From Clostridiaceae bacterium (GTDB lineage Bacteria; Bacillota; Clostridia; Lachnospirales; Lachnospiraceae): a stretch of 64,000 nucleotides of DNA. Shown here piece by piece: positions 14,152 through 23,530 of the stretch. Positions within the stretch are counted from its first letter, which is position 1, and every line of letters starts with the position of its first letter. The notes beneath the pieces were generated by a model. It worked only from the letters and a program-made list of their open reading frames with translations. It searched no databases and was not told where the DNA came from. A program made the translations under genes and the position numbers. The stretch lies in contig CABJBA010000005.1 in assembly GCA_902363735.1 (NCBI GenBank), positions 62,001 through 126,000 of the forward strand. The letters run 5' to 3'.

Positions 14152-15333
14152 ATGAAAGAGGAACAAAATACAGCATATTTTGTGACTTCTGAATCCGTGA
14201 CAGAGGGCCATCCTGATAAGATATGTGATCAGATTTCAGATGGAATTCTGGATGCTTATCTGGAACAGGATAAAACCTCACGCGTGGCAGTGGAAGCCAT
14301 GGTATCTGCCAATACGCTGATGCTGGCGGGAGAGGTCACCTCCAAAGCCCAGATTGATGTTGTCAGCAAAGCCAGAGAAATCATCCGAAATATTGGCTAT
14401 ACAGCAAAGGGAAAGGGATTTGATGCGGATACCTGTATGATATTTACTAATATTCATAATCAATCTCCGGACATTTCTATGGGAATTACGAAAAAGACTG
14501 ACGGCCCCAAAGAGGTACTGGGCGGGGGAGACCAGGGAATCATGTATGGTTATGCCGTGGATGAAACAAAGAGCCTGATGCCTATGCCCTGCGATTTGGC
14601 AAATCGTCTGGCAAAACAACTGACAGATGTCAGAAGGGAACAGGGGAATGGATTTTTGTTCCCGGATGGAAAAACTCAGGTGACCATGAAATATGATGAA
14701 GATGGAGAACCTGTTTCTATTCACAGCATTGTAGTTTCCACACAGCATAGGGAAGATATATCCCACCAGATATTAGAAGCCTTTATCCGCTGTGCAGTGA
14801 TTGAACCAGTGGTTGATTCTGATTGGATTACTTCCATGACAAAAATTCATGTAAATCCAACCGGACGTTTTGTTATCGGAGGACCGGCAGGAGACACAGG
14901 CCTTACAGGCCGGAAAATCATGGTAGATACATATGGAACGGTAGGAAAACATGGAGGCGGTGCATTCTCTGGAAAAGATTCCACCAAGGTAGACCGTTCA
15001 GCAGCATATATGGCTCGCTACGTAGCTAAAAATATTGTTGCCGCAGAGCTTGCAAGACGCTGTGAGGTTTCTCTTGCTTATGTCATCGGAGGAATAGAAC
15101 CGGAAGCAGTGACCATCAATACCTTTGGAACCGGAAGAATTCCAGATCGTCAGTTGGAGCGTCTGGTAGCCAACGTATTTTCTTTTTCTGTTACAGATAT
15201 CATTGCGCAATTGGATTTGAGAAAACCACAGTTTCTAAAGACGGCAGCCTATGGTCATTTTGGAAGAACAGACCAGGGATTTCGTTGGGAAGAAACTGAT
15301 AAGGCATGGATGTTAAGGCAACTAGCAAATTAA
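14152..15333 (+). CDS. metK: S-adenosylmethionine synthetase inside the BMC operon
   Basis: A full-length 393-residue methionine adenosyltransferase. It begins with the [18 protein letters not shown] motif. [12 protein letters not shown] stands in place of the commoner GAGDQG, and the P-loop-like [19 protein letters not shown] is intact. It would make AdoMet from methionine and ATP for the radical SAM activase, which consumes it. It sits in the operon between an aldehyde dehydrogenase and a shell protein rather than with methionine genes, so it is probably a second, compartment-dedicated copy. AAGCGGGAA serves as a weak ribosome binding site. Confidence 0.95.
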   Translation: MKEEQNTAYFVTSESVTEGHPDKICDQISDGILDAYLEQDKTSRVAVEAMVSANTLMLAGEVTSKAQIDVVSKAREIIRNIGYTAKGKGFDADTCMIFTNIHNQSPDISMGITKKTDGPKEVLGGGDQGIMYGYAVDETKSLMPMPCDLANRLAKQLTDVRREQGNGFLFPDGKTQVTMKYDEDGEPVSIHSIVVSTQHREDISHQILEAFIRCAVIEPVVDSDWITSMTKIHVNPTGRFVIGGPAGDTGLTGRKIMVDTYGTVGKHGGGAFSGKDSTKVDRSAAYMARYVAKNIVAAELARRCEVSLAYVIGGIEPEAVTINTFGTGRIPDRQLERLVANVFSFSVTDIIAQLDLRKPQFLKTAAYGHFGRTDQGFRWEETDKAWMLRQLAN

Positions 15334-15364
15334 AAACAAAGAAGATAGCAGGAGGAACATTATA

Positions 15365-15643
15365 ATGCAGAATGAAGCATTGGGAATGGTTGAAACAAAA
15401 GGATTGGTAGGGGCAATTGAGGCAGCGGATGCCATGACAAAGGCAGCTAACGTAGTTCTCATCGGATACGAAAAAATCGGTTCAGGTCTGGTGACTGTTA
15501 TGGTACGCGGAGATGTAGGAGCCGTAAAGGCTTCTGTAGATGCAGGTGCGGCAGCGGCTTCTAATGTAGGTCAGGTTGTATCCCGGCATGTAATTCCAAG
15601 GCCTCATACAGATGTGGAGAAAATTTTACCAAAGTCATTATAA
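15365..15643 (+). CDS. BMC hexameric shell protein, PduA/PduJ-like (copy 2)
   Basis: A 92-residue BMC-H protein nearly identical to the one at 10600: same [21 protein letters not shown] start, same [20 protein letters not shown] core, same [13 protein letters not shown] end. Differences cluster in a few surface residues (for example ASNVGQ against AAAIGE). The pair parallels PduA and PduJ, which share sequence but differ in permeability depending on gene position. GGAGGAAC lies upstream of the ATG. Confidence 0.95.
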   Translation: MQNEALGMVETKGLVGAIEAADAMTKAANVVLIGYEKIGSGLVTVMVRGDVGAVKASVDAGAAAASNVGQVVSRHVIPRPHTDVEKILPKSL

Positions 15644-15703
15644 TCCATGACGGCAGATTGATAATTTATTGAATTTTCAAATTGCGAAAAGGGGTTTTAC
15701 ATA

Positions 15704-16342
15704 ATGTTAAATGATGCATTAATCAGGCTGGTTGCCCAAAGGGTAATGGAAAAAGTCAATAAATACAATACTTTTAAAATACCTGTTGGAGTTTCCAATC
15801 GCCATGTCCATGTGAGTCAGAATGATCTGGAGACACTGTTTGGGCAGGGCTGCCAGCTTACAAAGAAAAGTGACTTAAAACAGCCGGGACAGTATGCCTG
15901 CAATGAAACCGTGACGATACGAGGACCTAAAGGTGAATTTGAGCGGGTCAGAATATTAGGCCCGGTGAGAAAACAAAGCCAGATTGAGATTTCCAAGACG
16001 GATAGCTTCCGTCTTGGAGTCCGCCCCGCCATACGTGAATCTGGTGATCTGGAAGGAACGCCGGGGCTTGAGATGATCGGCCCAAAAGGAACTGTGTCTC
16101 TGAATCAGGGCGCCATTATTGCATTGCGCCACATTCATATGCGTCCGGAACAGGCCGCCGCACTGGGCATAAAAGACAAAGATCTTGTGGAGGTGGAAAC
16201 CTTTGGGGAGCGGCACGGTGTGTTCGGTGATGTACTCATCAGAGTATCAGAAGATTATCACCTGGAAATGCATGTAGATGTGGACGAGGCCAATGCCTGT
16301 GCACTGAATAATAATGATTATGTAATGATCAGAAAGAAATAA
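15704..16342 (+). CDS. pduL: PduL-type phosphotransacylase
   Basis: A 212-residue PduL phosphate propanoyl/acetyltransferase. It turns acyl-CoA into acyl-phosphate and frees CoA inside the lumen. The N-terminal MLNDALIRLVAQRVMEKVNKY is an amphipathic encapsulation helix. The metal and substrate signatures are VGVSNRHVHVS, the central GPKGEFERVRILGP and ALRHIHMRPEQA with zinc-binding histidines. Acetate kinase at the left edge can then make ATP. AAAAGGGG serves as ribosome binding site. Confidence 0.95.
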   Translation: MLNDALIRLVAQRVMEKVNKYNTFKIPVGVSNRHVHVSQNDLETLFGQGCQLTKKSDLKQPGQYACNETVTIRGPKGEFERVRILGPVRKQSQIEISKTDSFRLGVRPAIRESGDLEGTPGLEMIGPKGTVSLNQGAIIALRHIHMRPEQAAALGIKDKDLVEVETFGERHGVFGDVLIRVSEDYHLEMHVDVDEANACALNNNDYVMIRKK

Positions 16343-16366
16343 ACAGGACGGAAAAGAGGAGTAAAT

Positions 16367-17185
16367 ATGCTGACAACCAATAAGGTATTGTCTGAGTTTG
16401 CAAAGTTAATACAGGAAGGCAAATCCAATCCCTTTTCCGGCTCCTTAAAGACAGGAGTCGATCTGGGAACAGCCAATATCGTACTGGCTGTGACGGATGA
16501 AACCAATCATCTTGTTGCAGGAGCCACTGCAGAGTCTAAAGTAGTAAAAGATGGGATTGTAGTGGATTTCGTCGGAGCCATTCAGACGGTCAGGCGGTTG
16601 AAAACTCAGATTGAAGAACTCATAGGTATGGAACTGACAACTGCGGCAGTGGCCATCCCCCCTGGCATTCTGGAGGGGAATGTAAGGTGTATTGCTAACG
16701 TGGCGGAGGGCGCCGGGTTCGATGTGACCAACATCATTGACGAGCCAACAGCTGCGGCAGACGTACTGGGAATTCAGGATGGCGCTGTAGTAGATGTGGG
16801 AGGCGGAACCACTGGCATCAGTATCTTAAAAGATGGAAAAGTCATTTTTACGGCTGATGAACCAACAGGAGGAATCCATATGACTCTGGTATTAGCAGGT
16901 TACCATGGTATATCCATTGAGGCGGCCGAGGCTTTGAAGAAGGACTTGTCAAAAGAAAATTCAGTCTTTCCTATTGTGAAGCCTGTGGTAGAAAAGATGG
17001 CTTTCATTGTTAAAAAATTCCTGACAGGTTACGGTGTGGATAAGGTTTATGTTGTAGGTGGTGCCTGCTGTTTTACTGAATTTGAGAGCACCTTCGAAAA
17101 GGTGTTGGGAATCACTACGGTTAAGACAAACGATTCGCTTCTCGTTACACCTTTGGGGATTGCCTGGAGTGCAAAAACAATATAG
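16367..17185 (+). CDS. eutJ: EutJ-like chaperone (ASKHA fold)
   Basis: A 272-residue EutJ-family protein with an actin/Hsp70-type ATPase fold. Motifs: GVDLGTANIVLAV (phosphate 1), DVGGGTTGISIL (phosphate 2), INEPTAA-like IDEPTAAADVLG and VYVVGGACCF near the end. EutJ proteins are thought to help fold or assemble microcompartment enzymes, though this has not been shown in detail. Its place between PduL and the second aldehyde dehydrogenase is typical. GAGGAG precedes the ATG. Confidence 0.92.
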   Translation: MLTTNKVLSEFAKLIQEGKSNPFSGSLKTGVDLGTANIVLAVTDETNHLVAGATAESKVVKDGIVVDFVGAIQTVRRLKTQIEELIGMELTTAAVAIPPGILEGNVRCIANVAEGAGFDVTNIIDEPTAAADVLGIQDGAVVDVGGGTTGISILKDGKVIFTADEPTGGIHMTLVLAGYHGISIEAAEALKKDLSKENSVFPIVKPVVEKMAFIVKKFLTGYGVDKVYVVGGACCFTEFESTFEKVLGITTVKTNDSLLVTPLGIAWSAKTI

Positions 17186-17203
17186 AAAAGAAGGTGTGAT
17201 AAT

Positions 17204-18619
17204 TTGGAAATAGATATGAGAGTAATTGAACAATTGGTATCTCAGGCTTTAAAGGAAATTCAGACAGAGCAGCCCGCGGTGTTTCATCAGCCTGAAATAG
17301 AGCGTTACGGAGTTTTCGCAACAATGGATGAAGCCATAGCTGCTTCCGAGGCAGCACAGAAAAGGTTACTGTTTGAAAAAATTTCAAAACGTCAGAAATA
17401 TGTGGATGTAATTCGCAAAACTGTATTAAAGCGGGAAAATTTAGAATTGATGTCCAGATTTGCAGTGGAGGAAACAGGAATAGGTAATTATGAACACAAG
17501 CTGCAAAAAAACATTTTGGCTGCAGAAAATACTCCTGGAACAGAAGATTTGATTACTAAGGCATTAACAGGAGATGGCGGTATCACTGTAACAGAATACT
17601 GTCCTTTTGGTGTTATCGGCGCAATTACTCCAACCACCAATCCTACGGAAACCATTATTAACAATTCGATTTCCATGATTGCCGGAGGGAATACAGTTGT
17701 ATTCAGTCCTCACCCAAGAGCAAAGAAGGTTTCCCAAATGCTTGTGAAAATGCTCAATAAAGCATTAATGGAAGCAGGTGCGCCGGGAAATTTAATTTCC
17801 ATGGTAGAGGAACCGTCCATCGAAAATACAAACAGGATGATTGAAAGCCCCCAAGTCCGTTTCCTGGTTGCTACAGGGGGGCCGGCTATTGTGGGCCGTG
17901 TCCTATCCTCCGGGAAAAAAGCCATTGGAGCCGGAGCAGGCAACCCTCCAGTGGTAGTGGATGAGACAGCGGATATTGAGAAGGCGGCTAAGGATATCAT
18001 AGATGGCTGCAGTTTTGACAACAATGTTCCCTGTATTGCTGAAAAAGAAGTTTTTGCCGTAGATGGTATCTGCGATTATCTGATTCACAATATGAAGTTA
18101 AACGGCGGATTTGAAATAACCGATATGGACACAGTAAAAAAGCTGGTTGAGCTGGTTACTACCGACCACGGCGGACCTAAGACGTCATTTGTAGGAAAAA
18201 GTGCAAAGTATATTTTGGAGCAGATGGGAATTAACTCAGATAACAGCATAAAAGTTATTATTATGGAAGTACCTAAGGAACATTTATTGGTTCAGGAAGA
18301 GTTGATGATGCCTATACTGCCCATTGTAAGAGTGGAAGATGTGGATACTGCTATTGAATATGCATATGAGGCTGAGCATGGCAACCGCCATACAGCTATC
18401 ATGCATTCTAAAAATGTAGAGAAGCTCAGCAAGATGGCAAAGCTTTTAGAAACTACAATATTTGTAAAAAATGCACCGTCATATGCAGGTATAGGAGCCG
18501 GCGGCGAAGGTCATACCTCGTTTACGATTGCAGGACCTACCGGAGAAGGCATTACTTCTGCCAGGTCGTTTTGCCGCAAACGCAGGTGTGTACTTAGTGA
18601 TGCATTCAGCATCCGCTGA
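17204..18619 (+). CDS. pduP: Acylating aldehyde dehydrogenase with targeting helix (PduP-like, second copy)
   Basis: A 471-residue CoA-acylating aldehyde dehydrogenase. The catalytic Cys277 is in NNVPCIAEK, with ATGGPAIVGRVLSSGKKAIG and GAGNPPVVVDE in the cofactor region. The N-terminal helix RVIEQLVSQALKEIQ followed by a linker is a typical encapsulation peptide, so this copy is probably the main lumen enzyme. TTG 17204 fits the AGAAGGTG site at 7 nt; ATG 17216 is an alternative, too far from that site. It shares the C-terminal segment (TTGEGxTSAR-type, RRRC) with the copy at 12607. Confidence 0.93.
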   Translation: MEIDMRVIEQLVSQALKEIQTEQPAVFHQPEIERYGVFATMDEAIAASEAAQKRLLFEKISKRQKYVDVIRKTVLKRENLELMSRFAVEETGIGNYEHKLQKNILAAENTPGTEDLITKALTGDGGITVTEYCPFGVIGAITPTTNPTETIINNSISMIAGGNTVVFSPHPRAKKVSQMLVKMLNKALMEAGAPGNLISMVEEPSIENTNRMIESPQVRFLVATGGPAIVGRVLSSGKKAIGAGAGNPPVVVDETADIEKAAKDIIDGCSFDNNVPCIAEKEVFAVDGICDYLIHNMKLNGGFEITDMDTVKKLVELVTTDHGGPKTSFVGKSAKYILEQMGINSDNSIKVIIMEVPKEHLLVQEELMMPILPIVRVEDVDTAIEYAYEAEHGNRHTAIMHSKNVEKLSKMAKLLETTIFVKNAPSYAGIGAGGEGHTSFTIAGPTGEGITSARSFCRKRRCVLSDAFSIR

Positions 18620-18653
18620 AAATCTTCTTCCAAAGGTAAGGGAGCATATCAAT

Positions 18654-19769
18654 ATGTCAAATGTATATATTAAGACAAAAGTGTGCAGTGGACAGTATGC
18701 CATGGAGTATTTAAGAAAAATACAGAGAAAGAAAATGCTGCTGGTCTGTGATAAATTTATGATGGAAAATAGAAGTGTTCATTATATTGTTGATGCTCTG
18801 GACTCCAGCAATATTATAGAAATCTTCGATCAGGCAATACCTGATCCAACCATTCAGGTGGTAGGAGAAGGTGTAAATGTGGCATGCAGGGTAAAACCTG
18901 ATATAATCATAGGATTTGGCGGCGGTTCTGCTATAGACACAGCAAAAGGTATCATTTATTTTACAGATGCAAGGAAACTTATTGGAAAGCCTGAGTTTAT
19001 CACCATTCCCACCACAAGTGGAACCGGTTCAGAAGTTACATCTGTAGCGGTGATAACAGATCCGGAAAACAAAAGTAAGCACCTGATTTCTTCCGATAGC
19101 ATTTTGGCAGATGTTGCACTTTTGGACCCAAAACTAACTCTGACAGTTCCCCTAGCCATAACGGCTAACACAGGTATGGATGTTTTGACTCATGCTTTGG
19201 AGGCTTATGTGGCAAAGGGAGCCAATGTATTTTCGGATGCGTTGTCGGAAAAAGCGGTAGAGCTTCTGATAAAAGCCCTTTTACCCTGTTACTTCGATGG
19301 TAAGAATCTGGAATCCAGAACTTTCATGCATGAGGCTTCAACTCTGGCCGGTATGGCATTTAATACAGCAGGTCTGGGCGTAAACCACAGCATTGCCCAT
19401 CAATTAGGCGGAACATTTCATATTCCTCATGGACTGGCAAATGCAATACTGCTTCATAAGGTAATTGACTATAACTGTATCAATTTGGATATCAGGAACA
19501 AATATGCTGCTCTGGCCTATAAGGTGATGTTGGTCAGCATGGAGGAGTCACACGAACTTGCTGTTAAGGTCCTGAAAGAATTGATTTCCGCTTTAATGAG
19601 AAGTATGGATATGCCTGAGAATATAAGAAGTCTGGGTATTAAAAAAGAAGAATATGATAGACAGATGCAAAATATGGTGGATAATGCTTTAATGGATAAT
19701 TGTCTGAAAACTACTCCCAGAGAGATAGGAACAGGGGCCATGAAAGAGATATTAGAAAGCATATACTAA
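18654..19769 (+). CDS. pduQ: Iron-dependent alcohol dehydrogenase, PduQ-like
   Basis: A 371-residue group III (Fe-ADH) enzyme. It reduces propionaldehyde to 1-propanol and regenerates NAD+ for the aldehyde dehydrogenases. GFGGGSAIDTAKG is the NAD-binding loop, PTTSGTGSE follows, and the metal ligands lie in TGMDVLTHALEAY and the histidines of GVNHSIAHQLGGTFHIPHGLAN. ATG 18654 is preferred, downstream of GTAAGGGAG. It is the last structural gene of the BMC operon, and a hairpin with a T-rich tail follows. Confidence 0.93.
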   Translation: MSNVYIKTKVCSGQYAMEYLRKIQRKKMLLVCDKFMMENRSVHYIVDALDSSNIIEIFDQAIPDPTIQVVGEGVNVACRVKPDIIIGFGGGSAIDTAKGIIYFTDARKLIGKPEFITIPTTSGTGSEVTSVAVITDPENKSKHLISSDSILADVALLDPKLTLTVPLAITANTGMDVLTHALEAYVAKGANVFSDALSEKAVELLIKALLPCYFDGKNLESRTFMHEASTLAGMAFNTAGLGVNHSIAHQLGGTFHIPHGLANAILLHKVIDYNCINLDIRNKYAALAYKVMLVSMEESHELAVKVLKELISALMRSMDMPENIRSLGIKKEEYDRQMQNMVDNALMDNCLKTTPREIGTGAMKEILESIY

Positions 19770-19790
19770 CCTGTATAACTAAATAATAAG

Positions 19791-19836
19791 ATTAGACTGG
19801 ATTCCAATATCATGAATGCAGTCTGATTTTATTTTT
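19791..19836 (+). terminator. Terminator at the end of the BMC operon
   Basis: An ATTAGACTG ... CAGTCTGAT stem with an interrupted upper stem is followed by TTTTATTTTTAT. It separates the structural operon from the two-component genes. Confidence 0.7.
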
Positions 19837-19918
19837 ATATAGCTTCTTTATAAAATTGGAATTGAAAACCAAGGAGAAAAATAGTAATATTAATATGAAT
19901 GCCAAAGGAGGAGCTCAG

Positions 19919-21265
19919 ATGGATAGATTCGATCATTTAGTTCTTGGTGAAGAGTCATTATTTTATTCGGAAATGGATAATTATACTCATGAAAACGATG
20001 AGAACTTTAATCACTTGGATATCATCCACCTTTTCGGTAAGGAGAGATTAGAAAATATACAAAAGAGCTTATCAAAAGCTACTGGACTGGCCTTTATTAC
20101 AGTTGATTTTCGAGGAGAACCTATTACGGAGGCAACATACTTTTCTCGTTTTTGCCAACATATAAGAAACTCCTCTCATGCTTTGGAACGCTGCAAATCT
20201 TCTGATGCATTTGGCTCCATTCAAGCAGCAGTAACCCAGAAGACCAATGTATATTTCTGCCCCTGCGGCTTGCTGGAGGTTGCCATCCCAATTGTGGTAA
20301 GAGGGCATTATCTGGGCGGATTTATTGGAGGACAGATTCGCTGCAACGACGCTCCGGATTCTATCAGCAGACTTGCATCTGTTATGCATTATACCCAATC
20401 TGAAAAATCCGAAGAATATTTCAGACTGATGGAAGAAATTCCGGTGTATTCGTACGAGAAGTTTTTAGATATAGCGAATCTTGTTTTTCTTGTCATCAAT
20501 CAGTTGGGTGAAAATGAAGTGAGCCAATATATGCAGGCTGATGTTTTGAAAAAGAAAATCAAGAAAGTGCAGAATACAAATCAAAAATATTTAAAAAAAC
20601 TAAAGCAAAAAAATAAACAGCTGCAGGAACTGAAGATGCAATCCAATCCATATTACCTTCTGGATGCCATTGGATCCCTGCTTAATCTGTCTATTATAGA
20701 AGACGCTCCGGAGACCAATGAACTTTTGAATACTCTGGCCGAATTTGTACGGTATAGTTATGAAGAGCAGGCCAGCTTTACTTACCTTTCGGGAGAACTT
20801 GAACATGCAGAACGTTACCTGGCAATTAAAAAGACAAAACTTGATGAAAGGATGGAATACTCCATTCAAGTACCTAAGGAAATGAAGATGCAGAGAATAC
20901 CGGTTCACATTCTTTTGCCATTTGTACAGAATGCTTTTTACAATGGAATTATGCTGAAGAATGAAGGCGGGAAGATTGCAATAACCGGCTGCATAAAAAA
21001 TAATCATGTCATGCTGGAAATTTATGATACAGGTTCCGGGTTAACTCAGAATGAGCTGGATATAAAATTTGAGGCTTTGAAGGATTATCATGAAGGTCCT
21101 TTTATAAAACTTGGAATGGATTATGCCCAGGAAAAGATGAAGCAATTATTTGGAGACGGATATGATATTATCATAGAAGATTCCCGCGGGAAAGGACGTA
21201 AATGTATCATACGCTGGCCAGAACGTTTTGAAGAAAGGGAAGAAGAGGTATGTACAGAGTTTTAA
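19919..21265 (+). CDS. PocR-domain sensor, YesM/LytS-type kinase lacking the phospho-His
   Basis: A 448-residue protein; ATG 19919 follows AAAGGAGGAG. Residues ~35-200 are a PocR sensory domain (FCQHIR, CKSSDAF, YFCPCGLLEVAIPI, GGQIRC), named for the propanediol regulator PocR. A coiled coil (~205-240) and a LytS/YesM-type kinase region follow. At the usual NPHFLxN box the sequence reads NPYYLLDAIGS: the phosphoacceptor His is Tyr245. The ATPase part keeps the N-box (FVQNAFYNGI) and DTGSGL. It overlaps the response regulator by 16 bp. It may sense the diol and act without classic phosphotransfer. Confidence 0.88.
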   Translation: MDRFDHLVLGEESLFYSEMDNYTHENDENFNHLDIIHLFGKERLENIQKSLSKATGLAFITVDFRGEPITEATYFSRFCQHIRNSSHALERCKSSDAFGSIQAAVTQKTNVYFCPCGLLEVAIPIVVRGHYLGGFIGGQIRCNDAPDSISRLASVMHYTQSEKSEEYFRLMEEIPVYSYEKFLDIANLVFLVINQLGENEVSQYMQADVLKKKIKKVQNTNQKYLKKLKQKNKQLQELKMQSNPYYLLDAIGSLLNLSIIEDAPETNELLNTLAEFVRYSYEEQASFTYLSGELEHAERYLAIKKTKLDERMEYSIQVPKEMKMQRIPVHILLPFVQNAFYNGIMLKNEGGKIAITGCIKNNHVMLEIYDTGSGLTQNELDIKFEALKDYHEGPFIKLGMDYAQEKMKQLFGDGYDIIIEDSRGKGRKCIIRWPERFEEREEEVCTEF

Positions 21266-22254
21266 TTGCTACAGATGATGTACTTATGCGAAAAGCATTT
21301 AACATTATGATATCCAGGGAAGAGAAGTTCCAGGTGGTGTACATGGTCGGAACTGGAGAAGCTGCAGTTAAAGCCTGTAAAAAAAACACTGTTCATCTTA
21401 TCTTTATGGACATGCAGATGACAGGCATAAACGGAATTGAGGCCAGCTGGCTCATCAACCAATCCAATCCTGAAACCTTCATTTATCTGTTTACCGGCCT
21501 GTCTTCCAATGTTCTGATAAAAGGAATGACAAAAGGTACGGTAAAAGATGTTCTGGAAAAACCCGTCTCTGCCAAGTTAATAAAAAAAATTCTTGATAAC
21601 TATAAAACAGAACATGAAGATTCGGTTCAGGATCAGCTGTACGAACTGGCAGAATTCGTGAGAAACCGCAACTTTAATCTGTTTTACAGCAGATTGCCCC
21701 ATATTATAGATGAGCTTTATGATATGGCAGGGAATGACTCGGCCCGTTTGATCAAGATATTTAATTACATAGGTCAGAATCTTCTGGATATGAGGAATAT
21801 TTACGATAACAAACAAAATATCATGCAGGAATTCACTATTAACGAGGCCTTGATTTCAGAACGTAAAATTTCAGAATTATGGCTGTTTCGGGTGGTTGAT
21901 TATTTATTCCGGCAGAACAGCATCAGCCGTTATCCTCTGCTGGAAAATATATTCATTTATATAGAGAAGCATATTAAAGAAGATATTACCTTAAACGGTA
22001 TTATTGAGAACTGTGCCATCAGCCAGGGGTATTTAAGCCGCATTATCCGGGAACAATTCCAGTTGAGTGTAATGGAATACATCCATATGAAAAAAATGCA
22101 TCTGGCAAAAGGATATTTCTATTTTACAGATGAAAGCATTGCTGAGGTGGCGTTTAAGCTTGGATATAATGAGAGCAGTTATTTCAGCAAGGTATTTAAA
22201 AAACATGAATCCATGACAGTGAAACAATACAGAAATGTAATTCGAAGGAATTAG
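21250..22254 (+). CDS. AraC-type response regulator (YesN-like)
   Basis: A 334-residue regulator. The N-terminal receiver has the acidic pair ATDD, phospho-Asp54 in FMDMQMTG, Thr in FTGLS and Lys in LEKPV, so it looks able to be phosphorylated. A middle helical region follows, then a C-terminal AraC helix-turn-helix pair (ITLNGIIENCAISQGYLSRIIREQF and SIAEVAFKLGYNESSYFSKVFKKH). It is the likely activator of the BMC operon. Its partner kinase lacks the canonical His, so how the intact receiver is charged is an open question. Confidence 0.92.
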   Translation: MYRVLIATDDVLMRKAFNIMISREEKFQVVYMVGTGEAAVKACKKNTVHLIFMDMQMTGINGIEASWLINQSNPETFIYLFTGLSSNVLIKGMTKGTVKDVLEKPVSAKLIKKILDNYKTEHEDSVQDQLYELAEFVRNRNFNLFYSRLPHIIDELYDMAGNDSARLIKIFNYIGQNLLDMRNIYDNKQNIMQEFTINEALISERKISELWLFRVVDYLFRQNSISRYPLLENIFIYIEKHIKEDITLNGIIENCAISQGYLSRIIREQFQLSVMEYIHMKKMHLAKGYFYFTDESIAEVAFKLGYNESSYFSKVFKKHESMTVKQYRNVIRRN

Positions 22255-22286
22255 AAAGGGAAACTCGTTTTGTGAGTTTCCCTTTT
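22255..22286. terminator. Bidirectional hairpin terminator
   Basis: A perfect 12-bp stem AAAGGGAAACTC/GAGTTTCCCTTT with a 7-nt loop lies between the convergent response regulator and the cell-wall-binding protein gene. T-runs are present on both strands. Confidence 0.85.
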
Positions 22287-22289
22287 AGA

Positions 22290-23288
22290 TTAATATACAA
22301 TTCCTTCATATCCTTCGGTAGAAGGAAATTCAATGGATATGGCCTGTCCGGGATTATTGTAATTCTGGTTAATATCCATAGATACGTCCATAGTTTCTCC
22401 CTCTTCGGTCAAAGTCATATAAAGAGAAAGGGTTTCATTGGAAAGGTAGCCCTCGGCGTTGATTGTGATTTTGCCGTTGATCTGGCTGAACTGAAAGTCA
22501 GATAGTGAGGGGAGAGCATCATCATAAAAATTGCTTAAATCGTTGTCTAAATCTTTTATTTGAGCAGAGTATAAAAGGATTTTATTTCCTGCTCCATCTT
22601 CTGCGACCTGAAGGTTGTCAAGAAATATTCCAAATTCACCTCTCGGTTTCTCAAATGGAAGATGTTCCATCATATCCTGTGGCCCTATGTACATTTTGTA
22701 TTTTCCATAATCGTCCGTATAGTAACAGCCTCCGGTGTAGAATGAGGTTTCTGTCATGTTCAGACCAAACAAGCTGGAGGTGGTTACCAGAAGAAACTCC
22801 ATGTTTGGAGTGTTTAAGTCATGATACTTTATCTGGGTATGCTCGGAAGCTGAAAGCTCCATCCCTTCGTAGGAAAAGGACATCCAAAGGTCCGTGTTCA
22901 TATCCAGACCTGGAAGTTCCAAAGTCTTCTGACTGGCCTCATCATAAAGCTTCTGTCCTTTTTGGCTGACAGCCTGAGCGACAGAGGGGTTAGTGGCTCT
23001 CTGACGGAGCAGACCATGGTCAATCCAGGCACCGGTTTCATTTACATCGTAGCCGTCGGGCGTAGTGGATCCGGTAATAAGGTAACCGTCTTTATCAAAA
23101 TAGTAACATTCCGCCATTCCGTCTTCATCGGAGTCAATCCATTTCCAGGCGGCTGAGGGGTAGGTCTTGTCTTTTTCCTGCCACCACCAGCCATGGTCGT
23201 TTTGTTTCCAGCTTCCTGCAAAGGCGGCTGATGCCATGGATATGGACAGAAGTGATGTAACAGTCAGCAATCTTAGAATCTTTTTCAT
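22290..23288 (-). CDS. Secreted protein with cell-wall-binding-type repeat
   Basis: A 332-residue exported protein. The start at 23288 follows AGGAGG. A Sec signal (MKKILRLLTVTSLLSISMASAAFA) is followed by a choline-binding/CW-type repeat region (GSWKQNDHGWWWQEKD, YYFDKDGYLITG). The rest is a beta-rich domain I do not recognise (~100-332), with DLWMSFSYEGME and DVSMDINQNYNN. Lachnospiraceae carry many such proteins. The repeat suggests attachment to wall polymers. Substrate or partner unknown, and it is monocistronic. Confidence 0.82.
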   Translation of the reverse strand: MKKILRLLTVTSLLSISMASAAFAGSWKQNDHGWWWQEKDKTYPSAAWKWIDSDEDGMAECYYFDKDGYLITGSTTPDGYDVNETGAWIDHGLLRQRATNPSVAQAVSQKGQKLYDEASQKTLELPGLDMNTDLWMSFSYEGMELSASEHTQIKYHDLNTPNMEFLLVTTSSLFGLNMTETSFYTGGCYYTDDYGKYKMYIGPQDMMEHLPFEKPRGEFGIFLDNLQVAEDGAGNKILLYSAQIKDLDNDLSNFYDDALPSLSDFQFSQINGKITINAEGYLSNETLSLYMTLTEEGETMDVSMDINQNYNNPGQAISIEFPSTEGYEGIVY

Positions 23289-23427
23289 ACTGTAGCTTTT
23301 CCTCCTGTTTTTACATTGGCCCATTAAAAAAAGGCCTGGCAAAGCTTTTTATTTCTGAATATGTTCAGAATTATACCATATTTTGGTAAATACAACAATG
23401 GGTTGCTGAGGAAATCCATCGACACCA

Positions 23428-23456
23428 TTGACAGAGTGTGGATTTTCCAATATACT
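23428..23456 (+). promoter_or_regulatory. Sigma-A-type promoter
   Basis: TTGACA, a 17-nt spacer and TATACT lie about 75 bp upstream of the RpiB-like gene. Confidence 0.7.
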
Positions 23457-23530
23457 TCAAGGTGAAACAGGATCATACATAAGGGATGAGCCGAAAACAA
23501 GTATATTCAGATAAAAGGAGATGGGTAAGC

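Noticed and set aside
22505..22969. Plus-strand frame over the cell-wall-binding protein
   Set aside because: It runs opposite to a gene with signal peptide, repeats and AGGAGG, and has no own start site.
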